Of a stretch of DNA of 64,000 nucleotides, positions 28,466 to 38,593 are shown piece after piece. A program made the position numbers and the translations under genes. The stretch spans positions 8,560,274 through 8,624,273 of the forward strand of contig NC_089390.1 of assembly GCF_003171515.1 (NCBI RefSeq), read 5' to 3'. Below the pieces are notes generated by a model, which did not search any database, had not been told where the DNA came from, and saw only the letters and a program-made list of their open reading frames with translations. Position 1 is the first letter of the stretch; every line of letters starts with the position of its first letter. Source of the stretch: Pyrenophora tritici-repentis. Lineage: Eukaryota > Ascomycota > Dothideomycetes > Pleosporales > Pleosporaceae.

Positions 28466-29423
28466 CTAGGAAGCAGCAGGCAGCGAAAACAAAGCCTTTT
28501 CAAACTCCCACACAGGAGCGCTGATGGGTTTGAAGTAAGAGCATCTGTCAAAGCAACTCCTCTCCTCGGGAGTAAGGATAGACGCTTGGTGGAAGCGTTC
28601 TGAGGCTTGGTTGAAGCGTTCTAAGCGGGTCTCGATGGGTTCCCAGTACGTCGGTGGAGAAGGCAACGGTCCTCCATAGCTGGGACGAAAGAATAAATGG
28701 TACCTATGTACCCAGAACTGCTTTATCGAATCGTAGTGAAGAGCCAGCGGTGGCAGCATGTACTTCCAGAGTTTTGGGGGCGCAAGACCTGCAGAGTATC
28801 GATCTACTGCACGGGCAGAAGGCACTCTGCTGCACTGGTTCCCCCTCTGTTGGATGGCTGTTGGTGCGAAGAAATGTACGCGAGGCTTTCGATTTCCAGC
28901 ATGTTGAGCACATGTATTGTATCTGAATTACCTGGCTGCTTGGGAGCCTGTAACTTTGTGTTCTCCACCAGCATGGGAAGCATATGTTTGCTTTACACGT
29001 TTGGCACGAATTAACGTCACTTAGACCACCGAGGGCGTCACAAATGGTCGATTGCCACAATTTGATGAGCGCATTTGAGGGGCTGTGAACCATGTGGTAA
29101 CCAGATTCGCATGTCCTATCGATTTTGCGGAGCATATTGCGCAATGTAAGTGTGCCATGTTTTGGACAGCAGGTTCCATGATGCTCTTGGCAAGAGCACT
29201 CCCTGATTACTGGCTTGAATGGGAAGATGGATTTTTGTCCAAGTACGAATGGTCGGTTTAGTCCTTTGAGCAGAAGACGGAATTCAAGATTCAGTTGTGT
29301 CAGGGCGATGAAGTCGGCAATGCGCAGGTGTGGACAGAGTGCCAGGAGGATCGGGTATTACTCAATGAATGGGTAAAGGTCGACCATGTCGTCTTGGTCT
29401 TTCGACGCGTTTTTTGGAGCCAT
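28466..29423 (-). pseudogene. Cys-rich fungal protein gene with stop and frameshift
   Basis: An ATG at 29423 (minus) opens MAPKNASKDQDDMVDLYPFIE, then TAA at 29358-29360. The same frame continues YPILLALCPHLRIADFIAL and on through a Cys-rich core (ECSCQEHHGTCCPKHGTL, CDALGGL, CQTCKANICFPCWW, CSTCW) to 28704. A second frame overlapping from ~28825 to 28466 carries LWKYMLPPLALHYDSIKQFW and ends PVWEFEKALFSLPAAS. It looks like one gene of about 310 codons damaged by a nonsense change (CAA to TAA) and a frame change near 28.8 kb. An undetected intron could explain the latter. The paired CxxC and CPCWW-like residues suggest metal binding. The family is unrecognised. Confidence 0.5.
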
Positions 29424-30268
29424 GAAATGAGAATAAGATCGGGGGACATGTTTTACAGGCAGAGGAAATTTGAAAGGTGGTCTCATTGAGTGTCTCCACA
29501 CCTAACCATGGCACGATACTGAACACGCACAGACAAACCATAACTTTTAGGGAAGTTAGTATGCCTAATTTTGATGTAATCGGATACTTCTTGTCTGAAG
29601 CAACCAGGGAAGCAGATTGTGTGTTGTTGAGGAATGGAGACTGCCCAAGAATAAGATATGAGGTGTGAACGATGTCACTGAACCTAGGAAGTCTTCCACC
29701 CAGTTGATGAAGTCTTTAATTCGATTGGGAATAGATCGGCACGGTAAGAAAAGTGAATTCGTAGAGAGTAATACCAGGAAAGCATGCGAAGAAATGTTAC
29801 GTCCACTACTGATATTAAAGAAAGGAAGCACAGCTGGTGAGAAGGAGTGGCCATGCGGAGGAGGTGTTCCCTGATTGGCCGAACGCACGGCCCTCATCCA
29901 AAGTCGAAGCTCCACCGCAAAGCATCGCGAGCTATCCATGTAACTTGTGCGTACCAACTAAGCCTCAACATCCGCAGATATACACTCTTTCCCCCCGCCC
30001 CGCCAGATAGCGTACCTGAAAGCCCACGACTAGTCTTCCGCCTTAAAAGTCTTGAATCTGTCGTCTTCGTACCCGCGCATAGGACAAACCACAGCCCTTC
30101 CGTGGGCAGACCACGCTAGGAAGACCCGCTCGCCCATACCACCTTTCTTAGTGCAGAGGATATACAGCGTCAACACAAGGACTTGTATTTTTTCTTCGTT
30201 ACCAAGTCCAGCCGACACCCCCCACGACTCGACCGTTCGACTACGGCCCACCCACCCAAACCTCCACA
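29424..30268. other. Intergenic, divergent promoter region
   Basis: Short ORFs only (29565-29957 minus, 29847-30119 plus) and no motif. This is probably the promoter region of LSM8 and of the broken Cys-rich gene. Confidence 0.5.
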
Positions 30269-30613
30269 ATGGCACTCAACGCCTACCTGAACAGTATAAC
30301 CACCCTTTCCTCCCCTTTGATTATAAGCTAACTCTTTTCAGAAAAGGTATCCGTCCTCACCATCGATGGGCGCACAATGGTTGGCAAGCTACACTCGTGC
30401 GACGGCAGTATGAACCTCGTCCTCCAAGAAGCCGTTGAGCGCATCATTCGACCACTAGAAGAAGAAGTACCTAGCGAAGAGGTACCCCTGGGACTATACA
30501 TCATACGGGGCGACAGCGTAGCGGTGGTGGGCAAGGTGGACGAAGAGATTGATTCAAAGATCAATTGGTCTAAGGTGCATGGTGAGGTGCTGGGCAATAC
30601 AAAACACAACTGA
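30269..30613 (+). CDS. LSM8: U6 snRNA-associated Sm-like protein LSm8
   Basis: Exon 1 is 30269-30293, the intron 30294-30341 (gtataa...tttcag, 48 nt) and exon 2 30342-30613, coding 98 aa. The start MALNAYLNKKVSVLTIDGRTMVGKL shows the Sm1 motif (VLTIDGRTMVGKLHSCDGSMNLVLQEA), and LGLYIIRGDSVAVVGKVDEE is the Sm2 motif. The IIRGDSVAVVG wording and length fit LSm8, not LSm1 or LSm3. LSm8 defines the nuclear LSm2-8 ring, which binds the 3' oligo(U) of U6 snRNA and supports splicing. A GTGAGT right after the stop may mark a 3' UTR intron. The small first exon is why the gene cannot be seen as one ORF. Confidence 0.93.
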
Positions 30614-31020
30614 GGTGAGTTTGAGCTTCGGGCGTTGACAAGAGAAATGTTTTGGGCGAACATGTGGATATTGGATACCGGGGTCCAAGGCGATGGACAA
30701 CTTGACGGTCTTGCCGTGGAAATATAAGGAAGGCCAGGCGCACAAGATCAGTATGACCTGAGGAACAAGGGAGAAATGCTTGCTGGATATATCGAATATG
30801 ACGAGGCAATGATACCCACGAATGCAGCACAGCACGCTGAGTATGTCACCTCCAAGTACCCATGACGCGCTTTCGCTGACCCGTCAGACTATGAGATGCT
30901 TCTCATTATGATTGGATATTATAGAAACGAGAGACTAGTATATCAATGCGATATCATGATGGCGTTGACTCCCTCCCATGCAACATGCCCTTCGAATGTG
31001 ACCCTCGACCCACATGCTAC
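30614..31020. other. Convergent 3' region of LSM8 and the PITH gene
   Basis: About 400 bp between two convergent stops; it should hold both 3' UTRs and terminators. Minus-strand ORFs here are not supported. Confidence 0.5.
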
Positions 31021-31677
31021 TTATTGCACACTCCTCCCCACACCCTGCCCAATACCCACAATATTCTTATGATCGCTCGGATTCGCAGCAGCCTCGTACA
31101 AGACAGATACGGCCTCCTTATTCAACTTCATAAAGTCGCCCTTGAAGGCCAAATAGCTAATCCTCGTCTCGTCTTCCTCGCCATGACTCCAATTATCCTC
31201 AAAGAACAGGGCCAGACTCCTCGTCGTGCCAAACTTTGCGCGCTTGACGGGAATCTCCTGCACGTCTGATGTCTGGCTTATCTCAAGCACCTGCGTGGGT
31301 TCCTTCTCCGATGCAGTCTCAAAGTCGAGCGAGTCTTGGTTGACGAAAACTTTGAGCGTCTTGGGGCAGTCTGGACCGGGGCTTGTGCGCAGAATTATGC
31401 TGTGCAGGCGTACTTGGCCGGTGAAGGGGATCGTCATGAGGAGTTGTTGGTCGGCGCTGCTTTTCAGCTCGGGCGTGGGTTCCAAGCGCTGTGCCCATGT
31501 CTTTTGGCATATGGCGCGTCCGCTGTTGGACTCATCTTCATTGAGGGTGACGACTTTGGGGAAGTCGAGCTGTTCGTATAGAATGTTTTGCAGCGCAGGC
31601 GTGATATCGTCCGAGTGGTCGTGACCGTCGCCGTGGTCGTGATCGTGGTGCTCGTCGTGACAGTGCGAGTGCGACAT
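31021..31677 (-). CDS. PITH-domain protein (PITHD1-like)
   Basis: The product is 218 aa, a single exon, starting MSHSHCHDEHHDHDHGDGHDH. This His/Asp-rich N-terminus is common in fungal PITH proteins and may bind metal. Residues ~25-195 match the PITH fold (proteasome-interacting thioredoxin C-terminal domain): FPKVVTLNEDESN, LLMTIPFTGQVRLHSIIL, PKTLKVFVNQDSLDF, VKRAKFGTTRSLALFFEDNW, ISYLAFKGDF. No thioredoxin domain is present, so this is the stand-alone PITHD1 type and not TXNL1. The cellular role of stand-alone fungal forms is poorly defined. It shares the strand with VPS20 upstream. Confidence 0.92.
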   Translation of the reverse strand: MSHSHCHDEHHDHDHGDGHDHSDDITPALQNILYEQLDFPKVVTLNEDESNSGRAICQKTWAQRLEPTPELKSSADQQLLMTIPFTGQVRLHSIILRTSPGPDCPKTLKVFVNQDSLDFETASEKEPTQVLEISQTSDVQEIPVKRAKFGTTRSLALFFEDNWSHGEEDETRISYLAFKGDFMKLNKEAVSVLYEAAANPSDHKNIVGIGQGVGRSVQ

Positions 31678-32032
31678 ATTGGTGTTGTGCTTCTCGTTCG
31701 CGATGTTGTTAGTGGGGGCGGGGTAGCTTGAGCTTCAGTGTTCAAGAGTGTTTTGTACTGGTCGAACGCTGTGGAAGAGTAGATGGAGGTGTATTAGAGG
31801 AAAGGGAGAATCTGGTGCAGCTCTGACAAACAGTCGGATTGAGAAGTTGCATCATTGCGCACGTCGCAGACACGTGGTCACCGCAAGCATCGATCCGCGA
31901 CCACTGTCTCAGTTCATGTATCGTGATTCTAGCAAACACGCATCGCATAGTCGAAGCATCCAGAAAATACCAATAAACACCCCAACACCGCGCTCTAATG
32001 CCATCTATACCCAAAGCAAATGCCGTGTTCCG

Positions 32033-32777
32033 TCATGCAAGCATGGGCTGCGACGCCTGCTCAGCAGCCCTTTCCCTCGCTCTCCTCGCAGCCCTGTCCT
32101 TGGCCATTTGCGCCTTCTCCTCTGGCGTGAACTGTGGCTGTGCGACAGGCGCATCGGGCAGCGCGGGGACCACGCCGTTGACTTCTGCTTCGAGCGCCTC
32201 GAGCTCGTCTTCGACTTCGTCTTCATCTTGGTTGGACATTTTGTTGGCGAGAAGTTCGCTGATTTCCTGCATGGTCTCTGTTAGCATCGTGAGTGTTGAC
32301 GGATGACGGGTTTGCGCACCTCTTGATAAGCCCGAGCCTCCTCGCTCTCACCCAGCAACTTCTCCACGTTCTCTATGCCACCCATTTCCTTGTGAATCTC
32401 TTTGAGCACTGCAGTCCCTTGCTGTAGTCCATACAAGACATCCTTTTGCACCAGCGCAAACTCGACGTCGCTTGTCAATATCTCGAGCTGCGCCAACTGT
32501 TGATCGGTCTTGGACAGTAGACTCTCCTGGTACTTCTTTCGTCTCAGCGCCAGCTTCGCCTTATTCGTATCGCCCTTGGCCAAGCATTCTTTTGCGATCT
32601 CCTTCTCGAGGTCAGTGAGGACGGTGATGCGCTTCTGGTACTGTCGCAGCTTGTCGCGCTGGTTCTTCATGTCCAGGATGGCCCTAAGTTGTCAGTACTG
32701 TAGAGACAAGAACACAGGTAAAAGTCGACTCACTTGTCCTGGGCTGAGATCTTGTTTGAGCTGCTCGAGTTGCCCAT
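32033..32777 (-). CDS. VPS20: ESCRT-III subunit Vps20/CHMP6, 3 exons
   Basis: Exons on the minus strand: 32777-32734, 32683-32320 and 32275-32033, with introns of 50 and 44 nt; 216 aa. The N-terminus MGNSSSSNKISAQDKAILD has Gly2 in a myristoylation context, as expected for Vps20. The Snf7 core is basic and helical (MKNQRDKLRQYQKRITVLTDLEKEIAKE), and the acidic C-terminus (NQDEDEVEDELEALEAEV) holds the MIM-type region. Vps20 sits on endosomal membrane and nucleates Snf7 polymers downstream of ESCRT-II. Splice sites: donor GTGAGT with acceptor CTTAG, and donor GTGCGC with acceptor ACAGAG (the latter is weaker). Confidence 0.92.
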
Positions 32778-33073
32778 ATTGCTGCGATCTCCATGAGTGT
32801 TGAGAGTCAAAGTGTCCCAGGCTTGCTCATGCGACCTCCCCGACGTCGGGTCCCCGTGCCTTGATTGACGTATGCAGGCTGGGAAGCTAGGGCGGAATAC
32901 GGCCGGTGCTAGTCTTATCGATAAGACGCGCGAACTTTTTTGTGGACATGCATCTCTAGTATCCGAACGTCCAGTCATTCGTTGCGAGACCAAGTTCGAA
33001 CAAGCTCAATGTGTGCTTGAGGCTACCCTGCCCACGTACATTCACTAAGTGAATACCGTCACCCATAGAGTAG

Positions 33074-33095
33074 AAGGTGTTAGGATAGCACCTTA
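33074..33095. repeat. 22-bp palindrome, copy 2
   Basis: AAGGTG...CACCTTA lies 42 bp before the RIX7 start codon. It differs from copy 1 (7994-8015) at three positions, all A/G. Confidence 0.55.
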
Positions 33096-33136
33096 CATGA
33101 AGGCTGCTTGCGCGTACACTCACAGAAGATATCAAC

Positions 33137-35413
33137 ATGACAAAAGGCCGCTCCTCTCTCCAAGCCGGTCTCGACAAAGAAGTGTACCAAGTTGTGCGCA
33201 AATATCTCGACGACAAGAACGAATCGCCATTGAAGCTACGTCTTTCTGCCGTATATGACTATATCCAGCGCTCCAATTCGAGTCTGAAAAGAAGACCCAA
33301 GAAGCAGTTGGAGGACTCCATTGATCGCGTAATCGACGTCATACGGGAAGACGAAGAATCCGGCGACGAAGACGAGATGGCCGAACTGGAGGGCGACTTC
33401 GCCATGGACGAACCAAAAGAGAAAAATGATCGATCGAGTGATTGGATGAATCGCCAGATTGTCAATCAGTGGGCAACTCCTGCCAATGGCAATGGCGAGA
33501 AGAGTGAAAAGAGCAAGAAGCGGGATGGGGGCAAGTCGAAAGAGGAACGCGATAGCAAGAGGCAAAGGAAGGCAGCAGAGGCGGCGCGTGACAGCAAGAT
33601 CGATACTGCAGCACCTACAGACATGACCTTGGATGATCTTGGTGGCGTCGGGAAGGTCAAGGAACAGTTAAAAGAGCATTTGGTATTACCTCTGCTGATG
33701 CCACAGGAGTATGCCGAACGTAAGATCCCTATACCCCGTGGCATACTCCTTCATGGACCACCTGGATGCGGCAAAACCGTCATCTGCAGAGCGTTTGCTG
33801 CCGAACTAGGTGTGCCCTTTATTGAGATTCTAGGTCCTTCCGTCGTTTCAGGCATGTCTGGAGAGTCCGAAAAACAGGTTCGTGAGCATTTCGAAAAGGC
33901 CAAAGAAGTCGCTCCATGCCTCATCTTCATCGACGAGATTGATGTCATTGCGCCCAAGCGGGATAGTGCACAGAGTCAGATGGAGAAGAGGATTGTTGCA
34001 CAACTACTCATCTCCATGGACAGCCTCGCAATGGAAGGCAACAACGGCAAGCCTGTCATCGTACTCGCAGCCACAAACCGTCCGGATAGTCTAGACCCGG
34101 CTCTTCGACGTGGGGGTCGATTCGATACCGAGATCAACATTGGCGTACCAAACGAGCAGATGCGGCGGTCCATACTTCAAGCGCTCACGCGTCAACCAAA
34201 GTTATCTCCAGATGTGGACTTTGACATATTGGCAAAGAGAACAGCTGGATTCGTTGGCGCGGACTTGAAGGATCTCGTCAGCAAAGCAGGCATGTGGTCC
34301 ATGACTCAATTCCGGGCAGCACTCGAAAAGCAGGCAGCTATTGCAGAGACTACGATGGAGATCGACAATGAAATTTCCGCGCAACTAGACTCGCAAGTCG
34401 ACCAGTCGATTCGTCGTTTAATTATGCGAGCAAAGAATGCAGACGCTCCGCGCCCCGAGGGATTTGAAAACACATCCCTTTCTATGGAAGCCTTTCAGGC
34501 TGTCCTACCAACTATAACTCCTTCTTCAAAGCGAGAAGGATTCACAACGGTACCGAATACCACATGGGACAACGTTGGAGCACTTTCTGGCATTCGGCAA
34601 GAGCTGGAGATGGCTATATGCGAGCCAATCAAAGACCCAGCTAAGTTTGCCAAATTTGGCATCTCGGCACCTACTGGGGTGCTACTCTGGGGTCCTCCAG
34701 GTTGCGGTAAGACGCTCTTGGCAAAGGCAGTGGCTGCAGAGTCAAAGGCAAACTTTATCAGCGTCAAAGGGCCAGAGCTGTTGAACAAGGTACGTTTTCC
34801 AGATTGTTGTACAGGAAGTATGGCCTTTACTAACAAATTTTAGTATGTTGGTGAATCCGAACGCGCTCTTCGACAGGTCTTTATGCGAGCTCGGTCCTCA
34901 GTCCCCTGCGTCATCTTCTTCGACGAGCTTGATGCTCTTGTCCCCAAACGCTCCGCCGAGCTCCACGAAGCCTCTGCGCGCGTCGTAAACACTCTCCTTA
35001 CCGAACTCGATGGCCTTTCCGAGCGCGAAGGCATCTATCTCATCGCCGCAACCAACCGGCCTGAGATGATTGATGAAGCCATGCTTCGGCCCGGCCGCCT
35101 GGAAACCCTCCTCTATGTTGAGCTGCCCAAGCCAGAAGAGCGTGTGGATATTCTCAAGGCTCTTATTCGTCAACGTGGGGGGCTTATTAGCCCCGAGCTG
35201 GCCGAAATAGCTAGGCTAGATGCTTGTAAGGACTTCTCCGGTGCTGACCTGGAGAGTTTGTTGCGCAAGGCGGGGCAACATGCCTTGAGAAGACGCGGAG
35301 ATTCAGTAGAGTATATCGACTTCGTGGAGGCAGCCAAGACCGTACGGCCTAGTGTTGGTGATGTGAAGAAGTACGAGCGTCTACGAGAGAAGTTCGAAAC
35401 GAAACTGTTTTAG
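33137..35413 (+). CDS. RIX7: Rix7/NVL-type double AAA ATPase, 2 exons
   Basis: Exon 1 is 33137-34789, the intron 34790-34843 (gtacgt...ctaac...ttttag, 54 nt) and exon 2 34844-35413; 740-codon frame closing at 35411-35413. The N-terminal winged-helix-like region (LDKEVYQVVRKYLDD) is followed by an acidic/basic linker with a nuclear signal (KRQRKAA). AAA domain 1 has Walker A GPPGCGKTV (~207) and LIFIDEIDVIAPKRD; domain 2 has Walker A GPPGCGKTLLAKA (~519) and CVIFFDELDAL. ATNRP sensor motifs and arginine-finger regions are present in both. Rix7 extracts factors such as Nsa1 from pre-60S particles in the nucleolus. The SGMSGESEKQ and VGESERALRQ pore-region context separates it from Cdc48. Confidence 0.94.
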
Positions 35414-35592
35414 GTATTTGAATCCCTTCCGGATGAGCTATATAGTTTAAATCGCTATACAAGATGATTGGTCCTGGATACTACATCGCACTCCACCCTT
35501 GATGTTTAGGTATACAAGACATCAATGTATACACCCAGCACTCGTATAACCATAGCCATCATCCAGTTTGAGATTCCGGTAGTCACCACGCT

Positions 35593-36117
35593 TCATGCAT
35601 CCATCCTCGGAAACTGGAACGCCATAGACGCCGCCTCAGCCAAAACCTGCTTGAACCACCCCTTTATTCCCTTTTTCTTCTTCTCCTCGTGCCCATCTTC
35701 CTCCTCATCCCTCTCCCACGCCATCTTCACCGGACTCCCCGGCCCATCACTCTGGGCCAAGCTCCCCGCACTATCCTTACTCCCCCTCTTGTCCCTTACA
35801 AACACACTTCCCATACTCGTACTCCCCGCCAACGTAGAAAATGTGTCACTCATTGCAAACAACCCCCTTGCCTGCACACCCGCTCGTTGAGGAGAAGGGG
35901 GTAACACGGCACCAGTCGCTTCAGCAATGGCTCGCTCGCGCAGGCACTCATAACATGCGTCGTTGTTGAATGTGTCTTTGTGGCGTAGTTTGTATCTTCG
36001 GCATGCGCGGCCGGTCCTGGGGATGCGGTCGGCGGGCATGAGAACTGCGCAGTAGTCCCAGCGTTGCAGCTGTTTGTGTGTGCAGCGGATGTAGTGGGTG
36101 TAGATTTCTGTGCACAT
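35593..36117 (-). CDS. Small Cys/His-rich hypothetical protein
   Basis: The product is 174 aa, a single exon. The N-terminal ~60 residues are rich in Cys and His (MCTEIYTHYIRCTHKQLQRWDYC ... CRRYKLRHKDTF...ACYEC), suggesting a zinc-binding fold. The rest is polar with Ser/Gly, ending in a Lys/Glu-rich stretch and an amphipathic GWFKQVLAEAASMAFQF helix. The layout (N-terminal Met-Cys, later CxxC) is similar to the neighbour at 38594-39304. Its 3' end converges on RIX7. It resembles lineage-specific Dothideomycete hypotheticals; the function is unknown. Confidence 0.7.
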   Translation of the reverse strand: MCTEIYTHYIRCTHKQLQRWDYCAVLMPADRIPRTGRACRRYKLRHKDTFNNDACYECLRERAIAEATGAVLPPSPQRAGVQARGLFAMSDTFSTLAGSTSMGSVFVRDKRGSKDSAGSLAQSDGPGSPVKMAWERDEEEDGHEEKKKKGIKGWFKQVLAEAASMAFQFPRMDA

Positions 36118-36714
36118 GGTTTGGGGTTGAAGGTTGTGGGTTGATAGTTGAGGTTGAGAGTATATGGATTAGATTAGACAAGTATGGGGGTGACGGGCGG
36201 AAAAGTAGTGGGTGGGAAGTGTGGGTTACGGGGACTTGGCAGTCGGACTGGGAAGTGAAAGGCCACATTTTTGAAGAGTGTGGTGATAGTCAATGTTGTG
36301 ATAGTGTCAAATGTAATAAGGGAGTTTTTCTTGTGAGGTGTAGTGAATTATGAGTGGACCTGAGTCCCGGTTTCTACGGGACGTTTTATTGTGTGATTGC
36401 TCATGTGCATAGAAATATCATCGCATGGAGGGCTGGATGGTAAAAAGTGCTATGTCTACTGTACAGGATTTTGCCATCTTTCAGTCAGGTCCAGCTGCAT
36501 GGAGTCTATCTCTGCAGTTCTCAGGCCTAGGGAGAGGTTGATAGAAAACAGTCAGACAGGGATCTTCTTTTGTGCGTGATAATTCCTCCGTTCTAGAGCT
36601 GCAGTGGGCATCGTGGCATTTGGGTCATACCATGCCCATCTGTGCCTGTCTATGCCGTCTTTCATCACGGCCACACTCAGGAAGATGCACCATCGCATTG
36701 AACAGTCTGATGGC

Positions 36715-36833
36715 AGTACCCGGGTGACATAAAATCTTGACAGTGCGGGTAAGTACCCAATAGGTGTGTCTGGTGCCTACAATGGCCTTTATATACTAGT
36801 ATATTAAGCATCTTATGTCACCCAGGTGGTACT
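36715..36833. mobile_element. Small TIR element (MITE-like), copy 1
   Basis: A 119-bp segment has inverted ends: AGTACC...GGGTGACATAA on the left, and on the right the reverse complement of AGTACCACCTGGGTGACAT. The interior (GTGCGGGTAAGTACCCAATA...) matches the copy at 40659-40779 over ~80 bp with mainly C/T and A/G differences. No clear TSD or coding capacity. Confidence 0.65.
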
Positions 36834-36909
36834 AGTAATGAAGATAGCATCTGTAACCTCATACTTCAATGCCCGGCCGCCGCGGAGGTCACAGTGTTCT
36901 CTATGTAGA

Positions 36910-37270
36910 AAGTCACAAAAAAGCATCGATTACTGCGGACATGAGACCGACCCAATAGGCGCTTTCAGAGCAACTAAAGACTTCCAGGAAGTTCTACATG
37001 CAGCCATTTATCTAACTTGGGTAATTTCCATACATCAGCATTGAAGACTGCGGACACAAGGCCGACCCAATCCTGTTCACTACAGAACTTCATCCCTCCC
37101 CTGAAACCCATCACAACACCTCAACACCCCAAATTGAGTAACTCTCACCAGAGGCATCGAAACCTGCGGTCATTCGACCGAGCCAATACGCTCTCAGTAA
37201 CCCATCGGCACCAGAAACCCGGGGAACCAAAATCCACCATTTACCAACTTGAGCACAGCACAACCGGGCT
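36910..37270. repeat. Degenerate ~115-bp tandem repeat, three copies
   Basis: A core like GCATYGAARACTGCGGACA followed by CCGACCCAATA recurs with CTGCGG at 36933, 37048 and 37164, spacings of 115 and 116 bp. The rest of each unit is diverged. A possible fourth remnant lies near 37280. Confidence 0.55.
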
Positions 37271-38593
37271 TGGCAATTGAAAACAATAAACAGCGGGAGT
37301 TGTGCCCGCGGCTTACTACTCGTTCAGGAAATTGACCGACAGACGGTATGGATAACAGCCGGAGTGAAGACCCGATTTCACATGCATGAACTATCCAACT
37401 TCACCATAGCTTCTCGGTTTGGGAAATCGAATCGAGATTGCAAGTCATGGGATTAAGGCGGTGCGGTGCGTCCGCGGCGATCACGGATCACAAGTCAGGG
37501 GTTCTGCATGAGCGGGTGCATGGAAGGATGAGGGGCTGTGATGTCAATGGCTAGGACGTAAATTCCGATCGCTAGGATTGGTGTGGGATTCCCAAAGGAA
37601 GGCTGTAATGGGGGTGACGTTGCATATGCATATGCGTGGTTCAACAGCCACGGATGCTTTGCCCGCGGAACTTCTCGAATCGAGGTCTTTTTGTTTTCGG
37701 GGACTTTCCTCACAAAGCCGGATTGTAGCTGTAGAATCTACTGTTTTGGGAAAGAAGCTGGCAGAGGTGTTGATTGTAGCTGGATTTTTCGGCGAAATGC
37801 AGCAAAAAGTCGCGCTAAAAAGTGGTTGTAGCATGGCGTGGTTGTGCCTCAACATCGTTCCCTCGCGTCATGGTTCCAGGCCTCCTCTTTCCTATTCTTC
37901 TCTGGTAGCTTTGGGTACAGTAGCAGAAAGCAAGTTCAAGGCCGTGCATCGAGCTTCATAGCAATGTAATGTATCCCTTGTTTCAACCTGCAGGGACAAC
38001 ACCTGCCTTCACCCACTTCACGCCGATTCCCAATGAGGAAGAAACGGCGAATCGGTGTTGATGATGGGTGGCGCAGTCGGCGAAACTCACGCGTGGGTTT
38101 AGGGAAATTGGCGACTTGCGGCGTTGAAAGAACAGCTTTTGTCGAAACATGGAGCGCTTCCTGCGCAACTGACCGGACCGCCCGAAGGATTATGGAAAGT
38201 ACATGGAGTTCTCTACCGAGCTAATCACAGCACTTGGGAGCCTGCAAGTCTGGCCTGATGGGGTGCGCACATGTTGGTCCGAAACCCTGAATTTGCCTGG
38301 ACTACGGCCCCCCCGAGAGAGCGGCTCTGCATAACACGGGGTTTAACAGCATTGCGGGCCGTTGGTCATTGTTGGTGCGTCTCGGTCGTTAACTCATACT
38401 TACGTTAGTGCCAGCACCAGTGCGCGGGAACTACCGGACCACCCATGCGGGCGATGGTACAATGCAAGCATGTCGTATTTGACTAAAAATAAGTATCCAC
38501 CTAAAAAACCCTCAAGTCAAGTACCTCCCTCGCAATACATACAAGTTACAACATAATTCCCTCTCCTCACCTCGTACCCAACCCATTGCTCGC

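Larger units (their letters stand above)
36118..38593. other. Intergenic with a MITE and a degenerate tandem repeat
   Basis: This holds the MITE at 36715-36833 and the ~115-bp repeat at 36910-37270, both listed separately. Short ORFs (for example 37578-37961) show no motif and overlap one another on both strands. Confidence 0.5.

Noticed and set aside
29565..29957. 130-codon minus-strand ORF
   Set aside because: No motif, and it sits in the likely LSM8 promoter region with overlapping ORFs on the other strand.
31748..32284. 178-codon plus-strand ORF
   Set aside because: Its 3' two-thirds are antisense to the third exon of VPS20; the rest is promoter of the PITH gene.
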